Shown here: piece by piece, positions 8,135 to 19,904 of the stretch | How the letters are laid out: each line of letters opens with the position of its first letter | How positions within the stretch are numbered: the first letter of the stretch is position 1 | Assembly (NCBI RefSeq): GCF_002904295.1 | Contig: NZ_PPHG01000042.1 | Coordinates: 1 to 64,000, forward strand | Reading direction: 5' to 3' | Origin: Amycolatopsis sp. CA-128772 | GTDB lineage: Bacteria; Actinomycetota; Actinomycetes; Mycobacteriales; Pseudonocardiaceae | DNA length: 64,000 nucleotides | Notes under the pieces: generated by a model | What the model was told of the DNA's origin: nothing | Seen by the model: only the letters and a program-made list of their open reading frames with translations | The model's database searches: none | Program-made: the position numbers and the translations under genes

Positions 8135-10416
8135 CCGTGCCGGAGTCGACCTACCGGGTGCAGCTGCGCCCGGAGTTCACTTTCGCCGACGCGGCCGGCA
8201 TCGCCGGCTACCTGCGTGACCTCGGCATCGGCGCGCTGTACGCGTCGCCGGTGCTGGACGCGGCCCCGGGCTCGACGCACGGCTACGACGTCGTCGACCC
8301 GACCCGCGCGCGCCCCGCGCTGGGCGGCGAGGGGGCGCGCCAGGAGCTCGCCGCGCTGCTGAAGGAGCTCGGGCTGGGCCTGGTGGTCGACATCGTGCCG
8401 AACCACATGTCGGTCGAGGTGCCGAAGGCGAACCGCTGGTGGTGGGACGTGCTGAAGCACGGCCGCGACTCGGAGTACGCGTCCTTCTTCGACATCGACT
8501 GGGACAGCGGCCCGATCGTGCTGCCGGTGCTCGGCGACGACAGCGACGATGGAGCCGTCGCCGACCTGGCGGTCGAAGGCGACGAGCTCGTCTACTACGA
8601 CCACCGGTTCCCGGTCGCGCCCGGCACGGACGGCGGGACGCCGCAGGAGGTCCACGAGCGCCAGCACTACCGCCTGATCGGCTGGCGCCGCGGCAACGCG
8701 GAGCTGAACTACCGCCGCTTCTTCGACATCACGACGCTGGCCGCGGTCCGCGTCGAAGACCCGAAGGTGTTCGCCGAGACGCACGGCGAGGTGCTGCGCT
8801 GGGTCGCCGACGGCGACGTCACCGGCCTGCGCATCGACCACCCGGACGGCCTCGCCGACCCGGGCGGCTACTTCCGGCGGCTGCGGGAGAACGCGCCGGA
8901 CGCGTGGATCGTGGCCGAGAAGATCCTGCACCCGGGCGAGCCGCTGCCGCAGAGCTGGCCGGTCGACGGCACCACCGGCTACGACGCCCTGCGCGAGATC
9001 GCCGGCGTCTTCGTCGACCCGGCGGGCGAGCCCGGCTTCACCGCGCTGGCGGACGAACTGGGCGTGAAGACCGGCTACCACCGCGTCGAGGCCGAGGCCC
9101 GGCGCCTGGTCACCGACCGCATCCTGGTCGCCGAGGTCCGGCGGATCGCCGCGCAGCTGCGGTACGTCGACCCCGAGCCGGCCCGGCAAGCGGTGGCGGA
9201 GACCATGATCGCCTTCCCCGTCTACCGGTCCTACCTGCCCGAAGGCGCCGCGCACTGGGCGGCCGCGATCGACGGCGCCCGCCGCGCCCGGCCCGACCTC
9301 GCCGAGCCGCTGGCGATGCTCGACGCCGCGCTGCGCGAGAACCCGGAGAGCGAGCTGGCCACCCGGCTCCAGCAGACCTCCGGCATGGTCGTGGCCAAGG
9401 GCACCGAGGACACGACGTTCTACCGCTACACCCGCTTCGCCGCGCTCAACGAGGTCGGCGGCAACCCAGACCGCTTCGGCCTCGGCGTCGAGGAGTTCCA
9501 CCGGCTGGCCGCCGAGCGCGAAGCCGGCTACCCGGCGGCGATGACGACGCTGACCACCCACGACACCAAGCGCTCCGAGGACACCCGCGCCCGGATGGCG
9601 GTGCTCGCCGAGGTGCCGGGCGAGTTCGCCCAAGCCGTCCGGCGGTGGACCGCGCGGCGGGGGATCGACGAGCCGTCGCTGAACCTGCTGGCCTGGCAGA
9701 CCCTGGTCGCGACCTGGCCGATCGAGCCCGCGCGGCTGCGCGACTACCTCGACAAGGCGGCCAAGGAGGCCAAGCTCCGGACCAGCTGGACCGACCACGA
9801 CGAGGCGTTCGAGGCCGACGTCGCCGCCTGGCCGGAGGACGTCATGAACGACGCCGAGCTGGCCGCCGACGTCGAGGCGTTCGTCCAGCGCATCGAGGGC
9901 CCCGGCTACGCGAACTCGCTCGGCCAGAAGCTCGTCCAGCTGACCGCGCCCGGCGTCCCGGACGTCTACCAGGGCACCGAGCTGTGGGACTTCTCCCTGG
10001 TCGACCCGGACAACCGCCGTCCGGTCGACTACGCGGCGCGCCGCGAGCTGCTGGCCCGGATCACCGACGGCGAGCTGCCGGAGATCGACGCGTCGGGCGC
10101 GGCGAAGCTGCTGGTCACGCACAAGGCGCTGCGGCTGCGGCGCGAGCACCCGGCGCTGTTCCGCGGCTACCGGCCGCTGCGGGCCGAGGGGCCGGCCGCG
10201 GCCCACTGCCTGGCCTACACGCGCAGCCCCGATCTCGCCGTGGCGGTGACCCGGCTCCCGGTCGGCCTCGAGGCCGACGGCGGCTGGCGCGACACCGTCC
10301 TCCCGCTGCCTCCCGGGGTCTGGACCGACGTCCTGACCGGCCGGGACGCCGCCGGTGACCTGGCGGCCCTGTTCGACCGTTACCCCGTCGCGTTGCTGGT
10401 GCGAGGAGACGCATGA
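8131..10416 (+). CDS. treY: maltooligosyltrehalose synthase
   Basis: Intramolecular transglucosylase converting the reducing end of a maltooligosaccharide to an alpha,alpha-1,1 linkage, the first step of the TreYZ trehalose route. 761 residues from ATG 8131, which overlaps the glgX stop. The start matches the family exactly (TYRVQLRPEFTFADAAG). Catalytic regions: GLRIDHPDGLADPGGYF (nucleophile), WIVAEKILHPGE (acid/base) and TTLTTHDTKRSED. FYRYTRFAALNEVGGNP is another hallmark. The C-terminus contains QGTELWDFSLVDPDNRRPVD, strongly diagnostic of TreY. The stop overlaps the treZ start. Confidence 0.97.
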   Translation: MTVPESTYRVQLRPEFTFADAAGIAGYLRDLGIGALYASPVLDAAPGSTHGYDVVDPTRARPALGGEGARQELAALLKELGLGLVVDIVPNHMSVEVPKANRWWWDVLKHGRDSEYASFFDIDWDSGPIVLPVLGDDSDDGAVADLAVEGDELVYYDHRFPVAPGTDGGTPQEVHERQHYRLIGWRRGNAELNYRRFFDITTLAAVRVEDPKVFAETHGEVLRWVADGDVTGLRIDHPDGLADPGGYFRRLRENAPDAWIVAEKILHPGEPLPQSWPVDGTTGYDALREIAGVFVDPAGEPGFTALADELGVKTGYHRVEAEARRLVTDRILVAEVRRIAAQLRYVDPEPARQAVAETMIAFPVYRSYLPEGAAHWAAAIDGARRARPDLAEPLAMLDAALRENPESELATRLQQTSGMVVAKGTEDTTFYRYTRFAALNEVGGNPDRFGLGVEEFHRLAAEREAGYPAAMTTLTTHDTKRSEDTRARMAVLAEVPGEFAQAVRRWTARRGIDEPSLNLLAWQTLVATWPIEPARLRDYLDKAAKEAKLRTSWTDHDEAFEADVAAWPEDVMNDAELAADVEAFVQRIEGPGYANSLGQKLVQLTAPGVPDVYQGTELWDFSLVDPDNRRPVDYAARRELLARITDGELPEIDASGAAKLLVTHKALRLRREHPALFRGYRPLRAEGPAAAHCLAYTRSPDLAVAVTRLPVGLEADGGWRDTVLPLPPGVWTDVLTGRDAAGDLAALFDRYPVALLVRGDA

Positions 10417-12131
10417 AGTTCAGCGTGTGGGCCCCGGCGGCCCGCCGGGTCCGGGTGAGCGTCGACGCCGGCGTGCACGAGATGACCGAGGGTGACGGCG
10501 GCTGGTGGCACGCCGACGCCGAGGGCGTGAACTACGCCTTCCTCCTGGACGACGACGAAAAGCCGCTGCCCGACCCGCGGTCGCGGTGGCAGCCGCACGG
10601 CGTCCACGCCGAGTCGCGCGTCTACGACCACGGCGAGTTCGCCTGGACCGATGACGCCTGGACCGGCCGCCAGCTGCCCGGCGCCGTCCTCTACGAGCTC
10701 CACGTCGGCACGTTCACCGAGAGCGGCACCTTCGACGCGGCGATCGACCGGCTCGACCACCTCGTCGACCTCGGCATCACGCACGTCGAGCTGCTGCCGG
10801 TCAACGCCTTCGACGGCACCGCGGGCTGGGGCTACGACGGCGTCCTCTGGGGCGCGGTCCACCAGCCCTACGGCGGCCCGGACGGGCTCAAGCGGTTCGT
10901 CGACGCGGCCCACGCGCGCGGCCTGGCCGTCGTGCTCGACGTCGTCTACAACCACCTCGGGCCCTCGGGCGCCTACCTCGACAGGTTCGGGCCGTACTTC
11001 GCCGGCCAGAACGACTGGGGCCCCGGCCTCAACCTCGACGGCGCCGGTTCCGACGAGGTCCGCCGGTACGTGATCGACAACGCGCTGGGCTGGTTCCGCG
11101 ACTTCCACCTCGACGCGCTGCGCCTGGACGCCGTGCACGCGCTGCTCGACCGGCGCGCGGTCCACCTGCTCGAACAGCTGGCCACCGAGGTCGACAGCCT
11201 GTCGGCGGCGCTGAACCGGCCGCTGACGCTGATCGCCGAGTCCGACCTCAACGACCCGCGCCTGGTCACGCCCCGCGAGCGCGGCGGCGTCGGCCTGCAC
11301 GCGCAGTGGTCGGACGACCTGCACCACGCCCTGCACGTCAAGCTGACCGGCGAGGCGACGGGTTACTACACGGACTTCGCCGCGCCGGACGCTCTCGAGC
11401 GGGTGCTGCGCGAGGTGTTCTTCCACGCGAACACGTGGTCGTCGTTCCGGGAGCGGACCCACGGCCGCCCGGTCGACACGCGGACCGTGCCCGGCCACCG
11501 CTTCCTCGGCTACCTGCAGAACCACGACCAGATCGGCAACCGCGCGACCGGCGACCGGCTTTCGGCCACGGTCGCCGCGGGCCGGCTGGCGTGCGGCGCG
11601 GCCGTCCTGTTCTGCTCGCCGTACACGCCGATGGTGTTCATGGGTGAGGAGTGGGCGGCGAGCACGCCGTGGCAGTTCTTCGCGTCCTTCCCGGACCCGG
11701 AGCTGGCCGAAGCCGTCCGCACGGGCCGCCGTCGCGAGTTCGCCCGGCACGGCTGGGGCGAGTCGGACGTGCCCGACCCGATGGACCCGGCCACCGTCGA
11801 ACGCTCGCGGCTCGACTGGAGCGAGGTCGAGCAGCCCGGTCATCGGGAGGTGCTGGAGCTGTACCGCGCGTTGATCCGGCTGCGCCGGGAGCGGCCCGAA
11901 CTGGCCGACCCGCGGGTCGCGAACCTGCGCGTCGACTCCGCGCCGGACGGCTCGTGGCTCGTGCTGCACCGCGGCGGGCTGCGGCTGGCGGTCAACTTCG
12001 GCCCCGGCCCGGTGACGCTGCCGCTCGGCGCGACCGCGACGACCCTGCTGGCCTGGGCCGGGGCCACGGTGGACGGTGGGGCGGCACACCTGCCCCCGGA
12101 CACCTTCGTCCTGGCCGAAACGGCACCCTGA
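10413..12131 (+). CDS. treZ: maltooligosyltrehalose trehalohydrolase
   Basis: Hydrolyses maltooligosyltrehalose to release free trehalose, second step of the TreYZ route. 572 residues: N-terminal beta-sandwich (MKFSVWAPAARRVRVSVD), GH13_10 barrel with DALRLDAVHALLDRRA (nucleophile), LIAESDLNDPR (acid/base) and YLQNHDQIGNRATGDR (third carboxylate), and FMGEEWAASTPWQFF, which is characteristic of TreZ. Translationally coupled to treY by an ATGA overlap with a GAGGAG site just upstream. Followed by a 70-bp gap before the second glgX. Confidence 0.97.
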   Translation: MKFSVWAPAARRVRVSVDAGVHEMTEGDGGWWHADAEGVNYAFLLDDDEKPLPDPRSRWQPHGVHAESRVYDHGEFAWTDDAWTGRQLPGAVLYELHVGTFTESGTFDAAIDRLDHLVDLGITHVELLPVNAFDGTAGWGYDGVLWGAVHQPYGGPDGLKRFVDAAHARGLAVVLDVVYNHLGPSGAYLDRFGPYFAGQNDWGPGLNLDGAGSDEVRRYVIDNALGWFRDFHLDALRLDAVHALLDRRAVHLLEQLATEVDSLSAALNRPLTLIAESDLNDPRLVTPRERGGVGLHAQWSDDLHHALHVKLTGEATGYYTDFAAPDALERVLREVFFHANTWSSFRERTHGRPVDTRTVPGHRFLGYLQNHDQIGNRATGDRLSATVAAGRLACGAAVLFCSPYTPMVFMGEEWAASTPWQFFASFPDPELAEAVRTGRRREFARHGWGESDVPDPMDPATVERSRLDWSEVEQPGHREVLELYRALIRLRRERPELADPRVANLRVDSAPDGSWLVLHRGGLRLAVNFGPGPVTLPLGATATTLLAWAGATVDGGAAHLPPDTFVLAETAP

Positions 12132-12201
12132 CGGCGGTTGCCTGCGGGCAGATCATCTGTCAGGCGCGCACGGACCACCGGAGATCTGGGACGATTCAGG
12201 A

Positions 12202-14349
12202 ATGGCCACACGACCCTCCGCCGACCACGTCCTCGCCGGCCGCCCCTTCCCCCTCGGAGCACATCCCGAGGCCGGCGGGGTGCGGTTCGCGATCACGTCC
12301 GCCGTCGCGGACGCCGTCGAGCTGTGCCTGATCGACGCCGACGGATCGGAACGCCGGATCGCGCTCACCGAGCGCACCTTCGGCGTTTGGCACGGCCTGG
12401 TGCCCGGGGTGACGCCGGGGCAGCGCTACGGCTACCGGATCCACGGCCCGTACGACCCGGCCCGCGGCCTGCGGTGCAACCCGAACAAGCTGCTCGTCGA
12501 CCCGTACGCCCGGCAGATCACCGGCGGCCTCACCGACCTGACCGCGGCCCAGGGCTTCACCGGCGACCCCGAGCGCGGCCCGATGTCCACTGTGGACTCC
12601 CTGGGCAGCGTGCCGCTGTCGGTGGTCTCCTCGCCGGGCGGGCCGGACACCGGGATCAAGCCGGAGGTGCCGTTCGAGGAGGCGGTGGTCTACGAACTGC
12701 ACGTGAAAGGTTTCACGCAGCGGCATCCGTTCATCCCGGCGGCGCTGCGCGGCACCTACCTCGGCCTGGCCCACCCGGTGGCGATCGAGTACCTGACCCG
12801 GCTCGGCGTCACCTCGGTCGAGCTGCTGCCGGTGCACGCGTTCCTCGACGAGCCGTCACTGGTGCGGGCCGGGCGGCACAACTACTGGGGCTACTCGCCG
12901 CTGGGGTTCTTCGCCCCGCACGCCGCCTACGCCAGCGAACCCGGCCACGAGGTCGAGGAGTTCCGGCTGATGGTGGCCGCCCTGCACGCGGCCGGCATCG
13001 AGGTGATCCTCGACGTCGTGTTCAACCACACCTGCGAGGGCGGGCCGGACGGGCCGACGCTGAGCTTCCGCGGGCTGAACGCGCCGGTGTACTACCTGCA
13101 CACCGAGCGCGGGCACATGGCCGACATCACCGGCTGCGGCAACACCCTCGAGGCCGGCTCGCCGACGGTGGTCCGGCTGGTGACCGACTCGCTGCGGTAC
13201 TGGACGCAGGAGATGGGCGTCGACGGCTTCCGGTTCGACCTGGCCAGCACGCTCGGGCGGCCGCGCGGGGGCGCGTTCGACCCGGCGTCGACGCTGCTCA
13301 CCGCGATCACCACCGACCCGGTGCTCTCGCGCTGCAAGCTGATCGCCGAGCCGTGGGACGCCACCGGCGAGGGCTACCGCGTCGGCGGCTTCGGGGCCCA
13401 GTGGGCCGAGTGGAACGGCCGCTACCGCGACACGATCCGCGACTTCTGGCGCGGCGCGACCGGCGTCCGCGACCTCGCCTACCGGCTGTCCGGTTCGTCG
13501 GACCTGTACGACCACAACCTGCGGCGGCCGTGGCAGTCGATCAACTTCGTCACCGCCCACGACGGCTTCACGCTGCGGGACCTGGTGTCCTACAACGAAA
13601 AACACAACGAGGGCAACGGCGAGGACAACCGCGACGGCACCAACGACAACCGCTCGTGGAACCACGGCGCCGAGGGGCCGACCTCGGACCCGGCGATCCG
13701 CGCGCTGCGCGCCCGGCAGGCCCGGAACCTGTTCGCGACGCTGCTGCTGTCCACCGGCACCCCGATGCTCACCGCCGGTGACGAGTTCTGGCGGACCCAG
13801 GGCGGCAACAACAACGCGTACTGCCTCGACGACGAGACGTCCTGGCTGGACTGGACGCCGGACGACCCGGAAGCCGAGGCCATGCTGGCCTTCGCCCGCC
13901 GGGTGGTGCGGCTGCGCGCGAACAGCCCGGCGCTGCGGCAGCCGGAGTTCTTCGAAGGCCGGACCACCCCGACCGGCAAGCCCGACCTGGTCTGGTTCCG
14001 CCCGGACGGCGAGGAGTTCGGCGAGAGCGACTGGTTCGAGGACCGCCACACGCTCGGCATGTGGATCGACGGCTCGAACAGCCAGGCCCGCAACCGCGAG
14101 GGCGCGCTGGTGCCGGACCACTCGTGGCTGCTGTGGCTGCACGCCGGTGACGCGCCGGCCGAGGTGATCCTGCCGGGCCGCGAGTACGGCGAAACGTTCA
14201 AGCCGACCCTGGACACGAGCACCGCGGACGGCAGCCCGGCCAACCCGGGCACCCTCGAAGCCAAGAGCCGCCTGACGCTGCAGTCCCGCTCCCTGCTCCT
14301 GCTGCGCGCTCCGCGCCTGGCCGCCGAACCCCAGCCCGAACCCTACTGA
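12202..14349 (+). CDS. glgX: glycogen debranching enzyme, isoamylase type (GlgX), copy 2
   Basis: Second isoamylase-type debranching enzyme, 715 residues from ATG 12202. Same architecture as copy 1: CBM48 (FPLGAHPEAGGVRFAITS), GH13_11 barrel with DGFRFDLASTLGRPRG (nucleophile), LIAEPWDATGEG (acid/base), FVTAHDGFTLRDL (third carboxylate). The region after the nucleophile (PRGGAFDPASTLLTAITTD) and the C-terminal domain differ clearly from copy 1, so this is an old paralog rather than a fresh duplication. The catalytic set is intact. Placed between treZ and glgE, it may act on another chain length or glucan, such as GlgE-derived material; that is inference. Palindromic terminator-like repeats follow it. 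Confidence 0.93.
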   Translation: MATRPSADHVLAGRPFPLGAHPEAGGVRFAITSAVADAVELCLIDADGSERRIALTERTFGVWHGLVPGVTPGQRYGYRIHGPYDPARGLRCNPNKLLVDPYARQITGGLTDLTAAQGFTGDPERGPMSTVDSLGSVPLSVVSSPGGPDTGIKPEVPFEEAVVYELHVKGFTQRHPFIPAALRGTYLGLAHPVAIEYLTRLGVTSVELLPVHAFLDEPSLVRAGRHNYWGYSPLGFFAPHAAYASEPGHEVEEFRLMVAALHAAGIEVILDVVFNHTCEGGPDGPTLSFRGLNAPVYYLHTERGHMADITGCGNTLEAGSPTVVRLVTDSLRYWTQEMGVDGFRFDLASTLGRPRGGAFDPASTLLTAITTDPVLSRCKLIAEPWDATGEGYRVGGFGAQWAEWNGRYRDTIRDFWRGATGVRDLAYRLSGSSDLYDHNLRRPWQSINFVTAHDGFTLRDLVSYNEKHNEGNGEDNRDGTNDNRSWNHGAEGPTSDPAIRALRARQARNLFATLLLSTGTPMLTAGDEFWRTQGGNNNAYCLDDETSWLDWTPDDPEAEAMLAFARRVVRLRANSPALRQPEFFEGRTTPTGKPDLVWFRPDGEEFGESDWFEDRHTLGMWIDGSNSQARNREGALVPDHSWLLWLHAGDAPAEVILPGREYGETFKPTLDTSTADGSPANPGTLEAKSRLTLQSRSLLLLRAPRLAAEPQPEPY

Positions 14350-14372
14350 CCCACCCGTCCCCCGCCCCAACC

Positions 14373-14394
14373 GGCACTTTCACGTTAAAGTGCC
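14373..14394. terminator. 22-bp near-perfect palindrome downstream of glgX copy 2
   Basis: GGCACTTT and AAAGTGCC flank CACGTT; only the C/T pair at 14381 and 14386 breaks the symmetry. A second copy follows 11 bp later. Likely an intrinsic-type terminator or part of a dispersed palindromic repeat. Confidence 0.55.
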
Positions 14395-14405
14395 GCTCCC
14401 AGGTG

Positions 14406-14426
14406 GGCACTTCACGTGAAAGTGCC
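14406..14426. terminator. second palindrome of the same family
   Basis: GGCACTT-CACGTG-AAAGTGCC at 14406-14426 is a palindrome one base short of perfect, almost identical to the copy at 14373. Its CACGTGAAAG core recurs (as CCGTGAAAG) in the hairpin after glgB at 22118. Confidence 0.55.
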
Positions 14427-14678
14427 GCGGTGGCGTGTCGACCGTTGGGGTGGGGGTTTCGGCCGTTCGGGTTCGCGTGTCGTTCCCGGCCGAATCCGGT
14501 GCCGGGGCGGAGCCGGGGCTTGACCTGCCGGACACGTGCCCGGAACTCGTTGCGCGGAAAGCGTTTCGGATGATCCCGGTTGGGTACCCGGGTAGAGAAC
14601 CCTGCCTCGTGGGCGCTTGATCGAGTCAGGCAGACTGTCGCCGTCTGCGTCCAACCGACACATCGAGGGGCGTTGCCC

Positions 14679-16661
<1,983 letters not shown>

Positions 16662-16710
16662 AGCGGACGAGACGGGAAGGATTGCGGAGCGAGGACTGAG
16701 GTGGCAACAC

Positions 16711-18519
16711 ATGGTGGATGAAGGCCTTCCCGAGGCGGTACCCGGGCTGGAGGGCGTGCCGCACACCGGCGAGGCGATGACCGCCGACGGCATGCTCGTG
16801 GAACCGCAGGCGGGGGACTTCCGGTCGGCGCAGCAGGCGCCGAGCAACCCGGAGTGGTTCAAGGGCGCGGTGTTCTACGAAGTGCTGGTGCGCGCGTTCG
16901 CCGACTCCAACGGCGACGGCACCGGCGACCTGCGCGGCCTGGCCGGGCGGCTCGACTACCTGGCCTGGCTGGGCATCGACTGCCTCTGGCTGCCGCCGTT
17001 CTACGCCTCGCCGCTGCGCGACGGCGGGTACGACATCAGCGACTTCCGCGCGGTGCTGCCGGAGTTCGGCAGCGTCGAGGACTTCGTCTTCTTGCTCAAC
17101 GAGGCGCACCGGCGCGGCATCCGGGTGATCACCGACCTGGTGCTCAACCACACCTCGGACGCGCACCCGTGGTTCCAGCAGTCCCGCAGCGACCCCGACG
17201 GCCCGTACGGCGACTACTACGTGTGGAGCGACGACGACTCCCGCTACGCCGACGCGCGGATCATCTTCGTCGACACCGAGACGTCGAACTGGACCTACGA
17301 CCCGGTGCGCGGCCAGTTCTACTGGCACCGGTTCTTCTCCCACCAGCCCGACCTGAACTTCGAGAACGTCGACGTCCAGAACGCGATGATCGACACCCTG
17401 CGGTTCTGGCTGGACCTGGGCATCGACGGGTTCCGCCTGGACGCCGTGCCGTACCTGTTCGAGCAGGAGGGCACCAACTGCGAGAACCTGCCGCGCACGC
17501 ACGAGTTCCTCAAGCGCTGCCGCAAGGTGGTCGACGACGAGTACCCGGGCCGGATCCTGCTGGCCGAGGCCAACCAGTGGCCCTCGGACGTCGTCGAGTA
17601 CTTCGGCGACCCGGAGGTCGGCGGCGACGAGTGCCACATGGCGTTCCACTTCCCGCTGATGCCGCGGATCTTCATGGCGGTGCGCCGCGAATCGCGGTTC
17701 CCGATTTCGGAGATCCTCACCCAGACCCCGACCATCCCCAGCGGGTCCCAGTGGGGCATCTTCCTGCGCAACCACGACGAGCTGACCCTCGAGATGGTCA
17801 CCGACGAAGAGCGCGACTACATGTACGCGGAGTACGCCAAGGACCCGCGGATGAAGGCCAACATCGGCATCCGCCGGAGGCTGGCGCCGCTGCTGGACAA
17901 CGACCGGAACCAGCAGGAGCTGTTCACCGCGATGCTGCTGTCCCTCCCCGGTTCGCCCGTTCTGTACTACGGTGACGAGATCGGCATGGGAGACAACATC
18001 TGGCTCGGCGACCGCGACGCGGTGCGCACCCCCATGCAGTGGACCCCGGACCGCAACGCCGGGTTCTCTTCCTGCGACCCGGGCCGGATCTACCTGCCGG
18101 TGATCATGGACCCGGTGTACGGCTACCAGGGCCTGAACGTCGAAGCGCAGTCGAACAACGCGTCGTCCCTGCTCAACTGGACCCGCCGGATGATCGAGGT
18201 GCGCAAGCAGCACCACGCGTTCGCCGAAGGCGAGTTCGTCGACCTCGGCGGGTCCAACCCGAGCGTGCTGGCCTACAAGCGCCAGTGGAAGCGCCCGGAC
18301 GGCGGCGAAGACGTCGTGCTCTGCGTCAACAACCTTTCCCGGTTCCCGCAGCCGGTGGAGCTGGATCTGTCCGCGCACCGCGGGTGCACGCCGGTGGAGC
18401 TCACCGGCGGCGTGCGGTTCCCCAGCATCGGGGAGCTGTCGTACCTGCTGACGCTGCCGGGGCACGGCTTCTACTGGTTCCAGCTGACGAACCCGGGAGA
18501 CGAAGGCGAAGCGAGGTGA
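16711..18519 (+). CDS. treS: trehalose synthase / maltose-trehalose isomerase
   Basis: Reversibly converts trehalose to maltose by intramolecular glucosyl rearrangement; GH13_16. 602 residues. Hallmarks: WFKGAVFYEVLVRAFADSNG at the start of the barrel, DGFRLDAVPYLFEQEG (nucleophile), ILLAEANQWPSDVVEYFG (acid/base), RNHDELTLEMVTDEERDYM (third carboxylate) and VRTPMQWTPDRNAGFS, the last very typical of TreS. A roughly 45-residue N-terminal tail precedes the catalytic domain. The stop overlaps the GTG start of the maltokinase gene, so the pair is probably co-translated; in actinobacteria TreS and the kinase form a complex or are fused. Confidence 0.97.
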   Translation: MVDEGLPEAVPGLEGVPHTGEAMTADGMLVEPQAGDFRSAQQAPSNPEWFKGAVFYEVLVRAFADSNGDGTGDLRGLAGRLDYLAWLGIDCLWLPPFYASPLRDGGYDISDFRAVLPEFGSVEDFVFLLNEAHRRGIRVITDLVLNHTSDAHPWFQQSRSDPDGPYGDYYVWSDDDSRYADARIIFVDTETSNWTYDPVRGQFYWHRFFSHQPDLNFENVDVQNAMIDTLRFWLDLGIDGFRLDAVPYLFEQEGTNCENLPRTHEFLKRCRKVVDDEYPGRILLAEANQWPSDVVEYFGDPEVGGDECHMAFHFPLMPRIFMAVRRESRFPISEILTQTPTIPSGSQWGIFLRNHDELTLEMVTDEERDYMYAEYAKDPRMKANIGIRRRLAPLLDNDRNQQELFTAMLLSLPGSPVLYYGDEIGMGDNIWLGDRDAVRTPMQWTPDRNAGFSSCDPGRIYLPVIMDPVYGYQGLNVEAQSNNASSLLNWTRRMIEVRKQHHAFAEGEFVDLGGSNPSVLAYKRQWKRPDGGEDVVLCVNNLSRFPQPVELDLSAHRGCTPVELTGGVRFPSIGELSYLLTLPGHGFYWFQLTNPGDEGEAR

Positions 18520-19904
18520 GTCCCTTGTCCGACCCGCGTGAGCTGGTCGACGACCTGACCGAGGACCTGAAGGGCTGGCTGCCGGAGCAGCGCTGGTTCG
18601 CCGGCAAGGACCGGCCGGTCACCGGCATCCGGCCGCTCGGCGTGACCGAGCTGGTCTCCGGCGATCCGCAGCTGCTGCACGTGGTCGTCGAGGTCGCCCA
18701 GGACGACCGGCGCGAGCCCTACCAGCTGCTGGTGGGCCGGCGGACGCACCCGCCGGAGATCTCGTCCGGCAGCTGGATCGGGGCGGTCGGCGACCTCAAC
18801 GCCTACGAGGCGTCCGGCGACCTGGACGTCACTGGCGTGCTGCTGGACCTGATGGCGCGTGAGGAGAGCGTCGGCTCGCTGACGTTCGAGCACGAGCCCG
18901 GGGTCGAGCTGGAGACCGGCCTGCGGGCCCGGCCGATCACGTCGGAGCAGAGCAACACGTCCCTGGTCTACAGCGGGCAGTACATCCTCAAGCTGTTCCG
19001 GAAGCTGTCGCCGGGCAAGAACAAGGACCTGCTGCTGCACCGCGCGCTGCAGGCGGTGGGCAGCAAGCACATCGCGGCCCCGCTCGGCTCGATCACCGGC
19101 GACCTGGACGGCGAGCCGACCACGGTCGGCATGCTCCAGCAGTTCGTCTCCGACGCCGTCGACGGCTGGGCGATGGCCACCACCAGCGTCCGCGACCTGA
19201 TGGCGGCGCCGGAACTGCACGCCGGGGAGGTCGGCGGCGACTTCGCCGGCGAGGCCGAGCGGCTCGGGCGCGCCGTCGCCGAGGTGCACGCGGACCTCGC
19301 CGAGGCCCTCGGCACCGAAGCCGTGGACGCCGACGAGCTCGAACGCTCGATGAAGGCGATGCTCGACCGGCTCGACACGGTCGCCGGCCGGGTGCCGGAG
19401 CTCGCCGCGCACGCCCCGAAGCTGCGGGCGGCGTTCGAGCGGCTGCGGACCCTGCCCGCCGACTCGGTGACCATGCAGTACATCCACGGCGACCTGCACC
19501 TGGGCCAGGTGCTGCGGACGGTCGGCGGCTGGCTGCTGATCGACTTCGAGGGCGAGCCCGCGGCCCCGGTCGAGGAGCGGCATGCACTGCGGTCGCCGTT
19601 GCGCGACGTCGCGGGCATGCTGAGGTCGTTCGACTACGCGGCCCAGCAGATGCTGGTCGGCCAGCCGGACGACCCGGCGCTGGCCGAACGCGCCCACGAA
19701 TGGTCGGAGCGCAACCGGGCGGCGTTCTGCGAGGGCTACGCGGCCATCGCCGCGGACCCGCGCGACCAGGGCGAGCTGCTGCGCGCCTTCGAACTCGACA
19801 AGGCGGTCTACGAAGTGGGCTACGAGCACGCGAACCGGCCGGACTGGCTGGGCGTGCCGCTCGCCTCGATCGCCCGGATCACCAATGGAGGGACGACACC
19901 GTGA
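18516..19904 (+). CDS. pep2: maltokinase
   Basis: ATP-dependent phosphorylation of maltose to alpha-maltose 1-phosphate, the GlgE donor. 462 residues from GTG 18516, inside the treS stop (GTGA); TTG 18525 is an alternative. An N-terminal lid with GWLPEQRWFAGKDRPV is diagnostic of the TreS-associated kinase, followed by an aminoglycoside-phosphotransferase-like fold with the catalytic loop YIHGDLHLGQVL and the metal-binding LLIDFEGEPAAP. EQSNTSLVYSGQYILKLFRK marks the nucleotide-binding lobe. The length is close to the roughly 455 residues of the mycobacterial enzyme. Coupled to glgB by a GTGA overlap. Confidence 0.95.
   Translation: MSPLSDPRELVDDLTEDLKGWLPEQRWFAGKDRPVTGIRPLGVTELVSGDPQLLHVVVEVAQDDRREPYQLLVGRRTHPPEISSGSWIGAVGDLNAYEASGDLDVTGVLLDLMAREESVGSLTFEHEPGVELETGLRARPITSEQSNTSLVYSGQYILKLFRKLSPGKNKDLLLHRALQAVGSKHIAAPLGSITGDLDGEPTTVGMLQQFVSDAVDGWAMATTSVRDLMAAPELHAGEVGGDFAGEAERLGRAVAEVHADLAEALGTEAVDADELERSMKAMLDRLDTVAGRVPELAAHAPKLRAAFERLRTLPADSVTMQYIHGDLHLGQVLRTVGGWLLIDFEGEPAAPVEERHALRSPLRDVAGMLRSFDYAAQQMLVGQPDDPALAERAHEWSERNRAAFCEGYAAIAADPRDQGELLRAFELDKAVYEVGYEHANRPDWLGVPLASIARITNGGTTP

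Larger units (their letters stand above)
14350..14678. other. 329-bp gap with two terminator-like palindromes, then the glgE leader
   Basis: The first 80 bp hold two tandem palindromes, annotated separately. The rest has no convincing ORF. TTGACC at 14520 could be a -35 element but no good -10 follows at normal spacing, so I do not call a promoter. GCAGAC/GTCTGC (14630-14635 and 14643-14648) can form a small hairpin about 30 nt upstream of the glgE start. Confidence 0.5.

Noticed and set aside
14435..14620. 61-residue plus-strand open frame in the glgE leader
   Set aside because: No ribosome site, no similarity and atypical composition; treated as non-coding.
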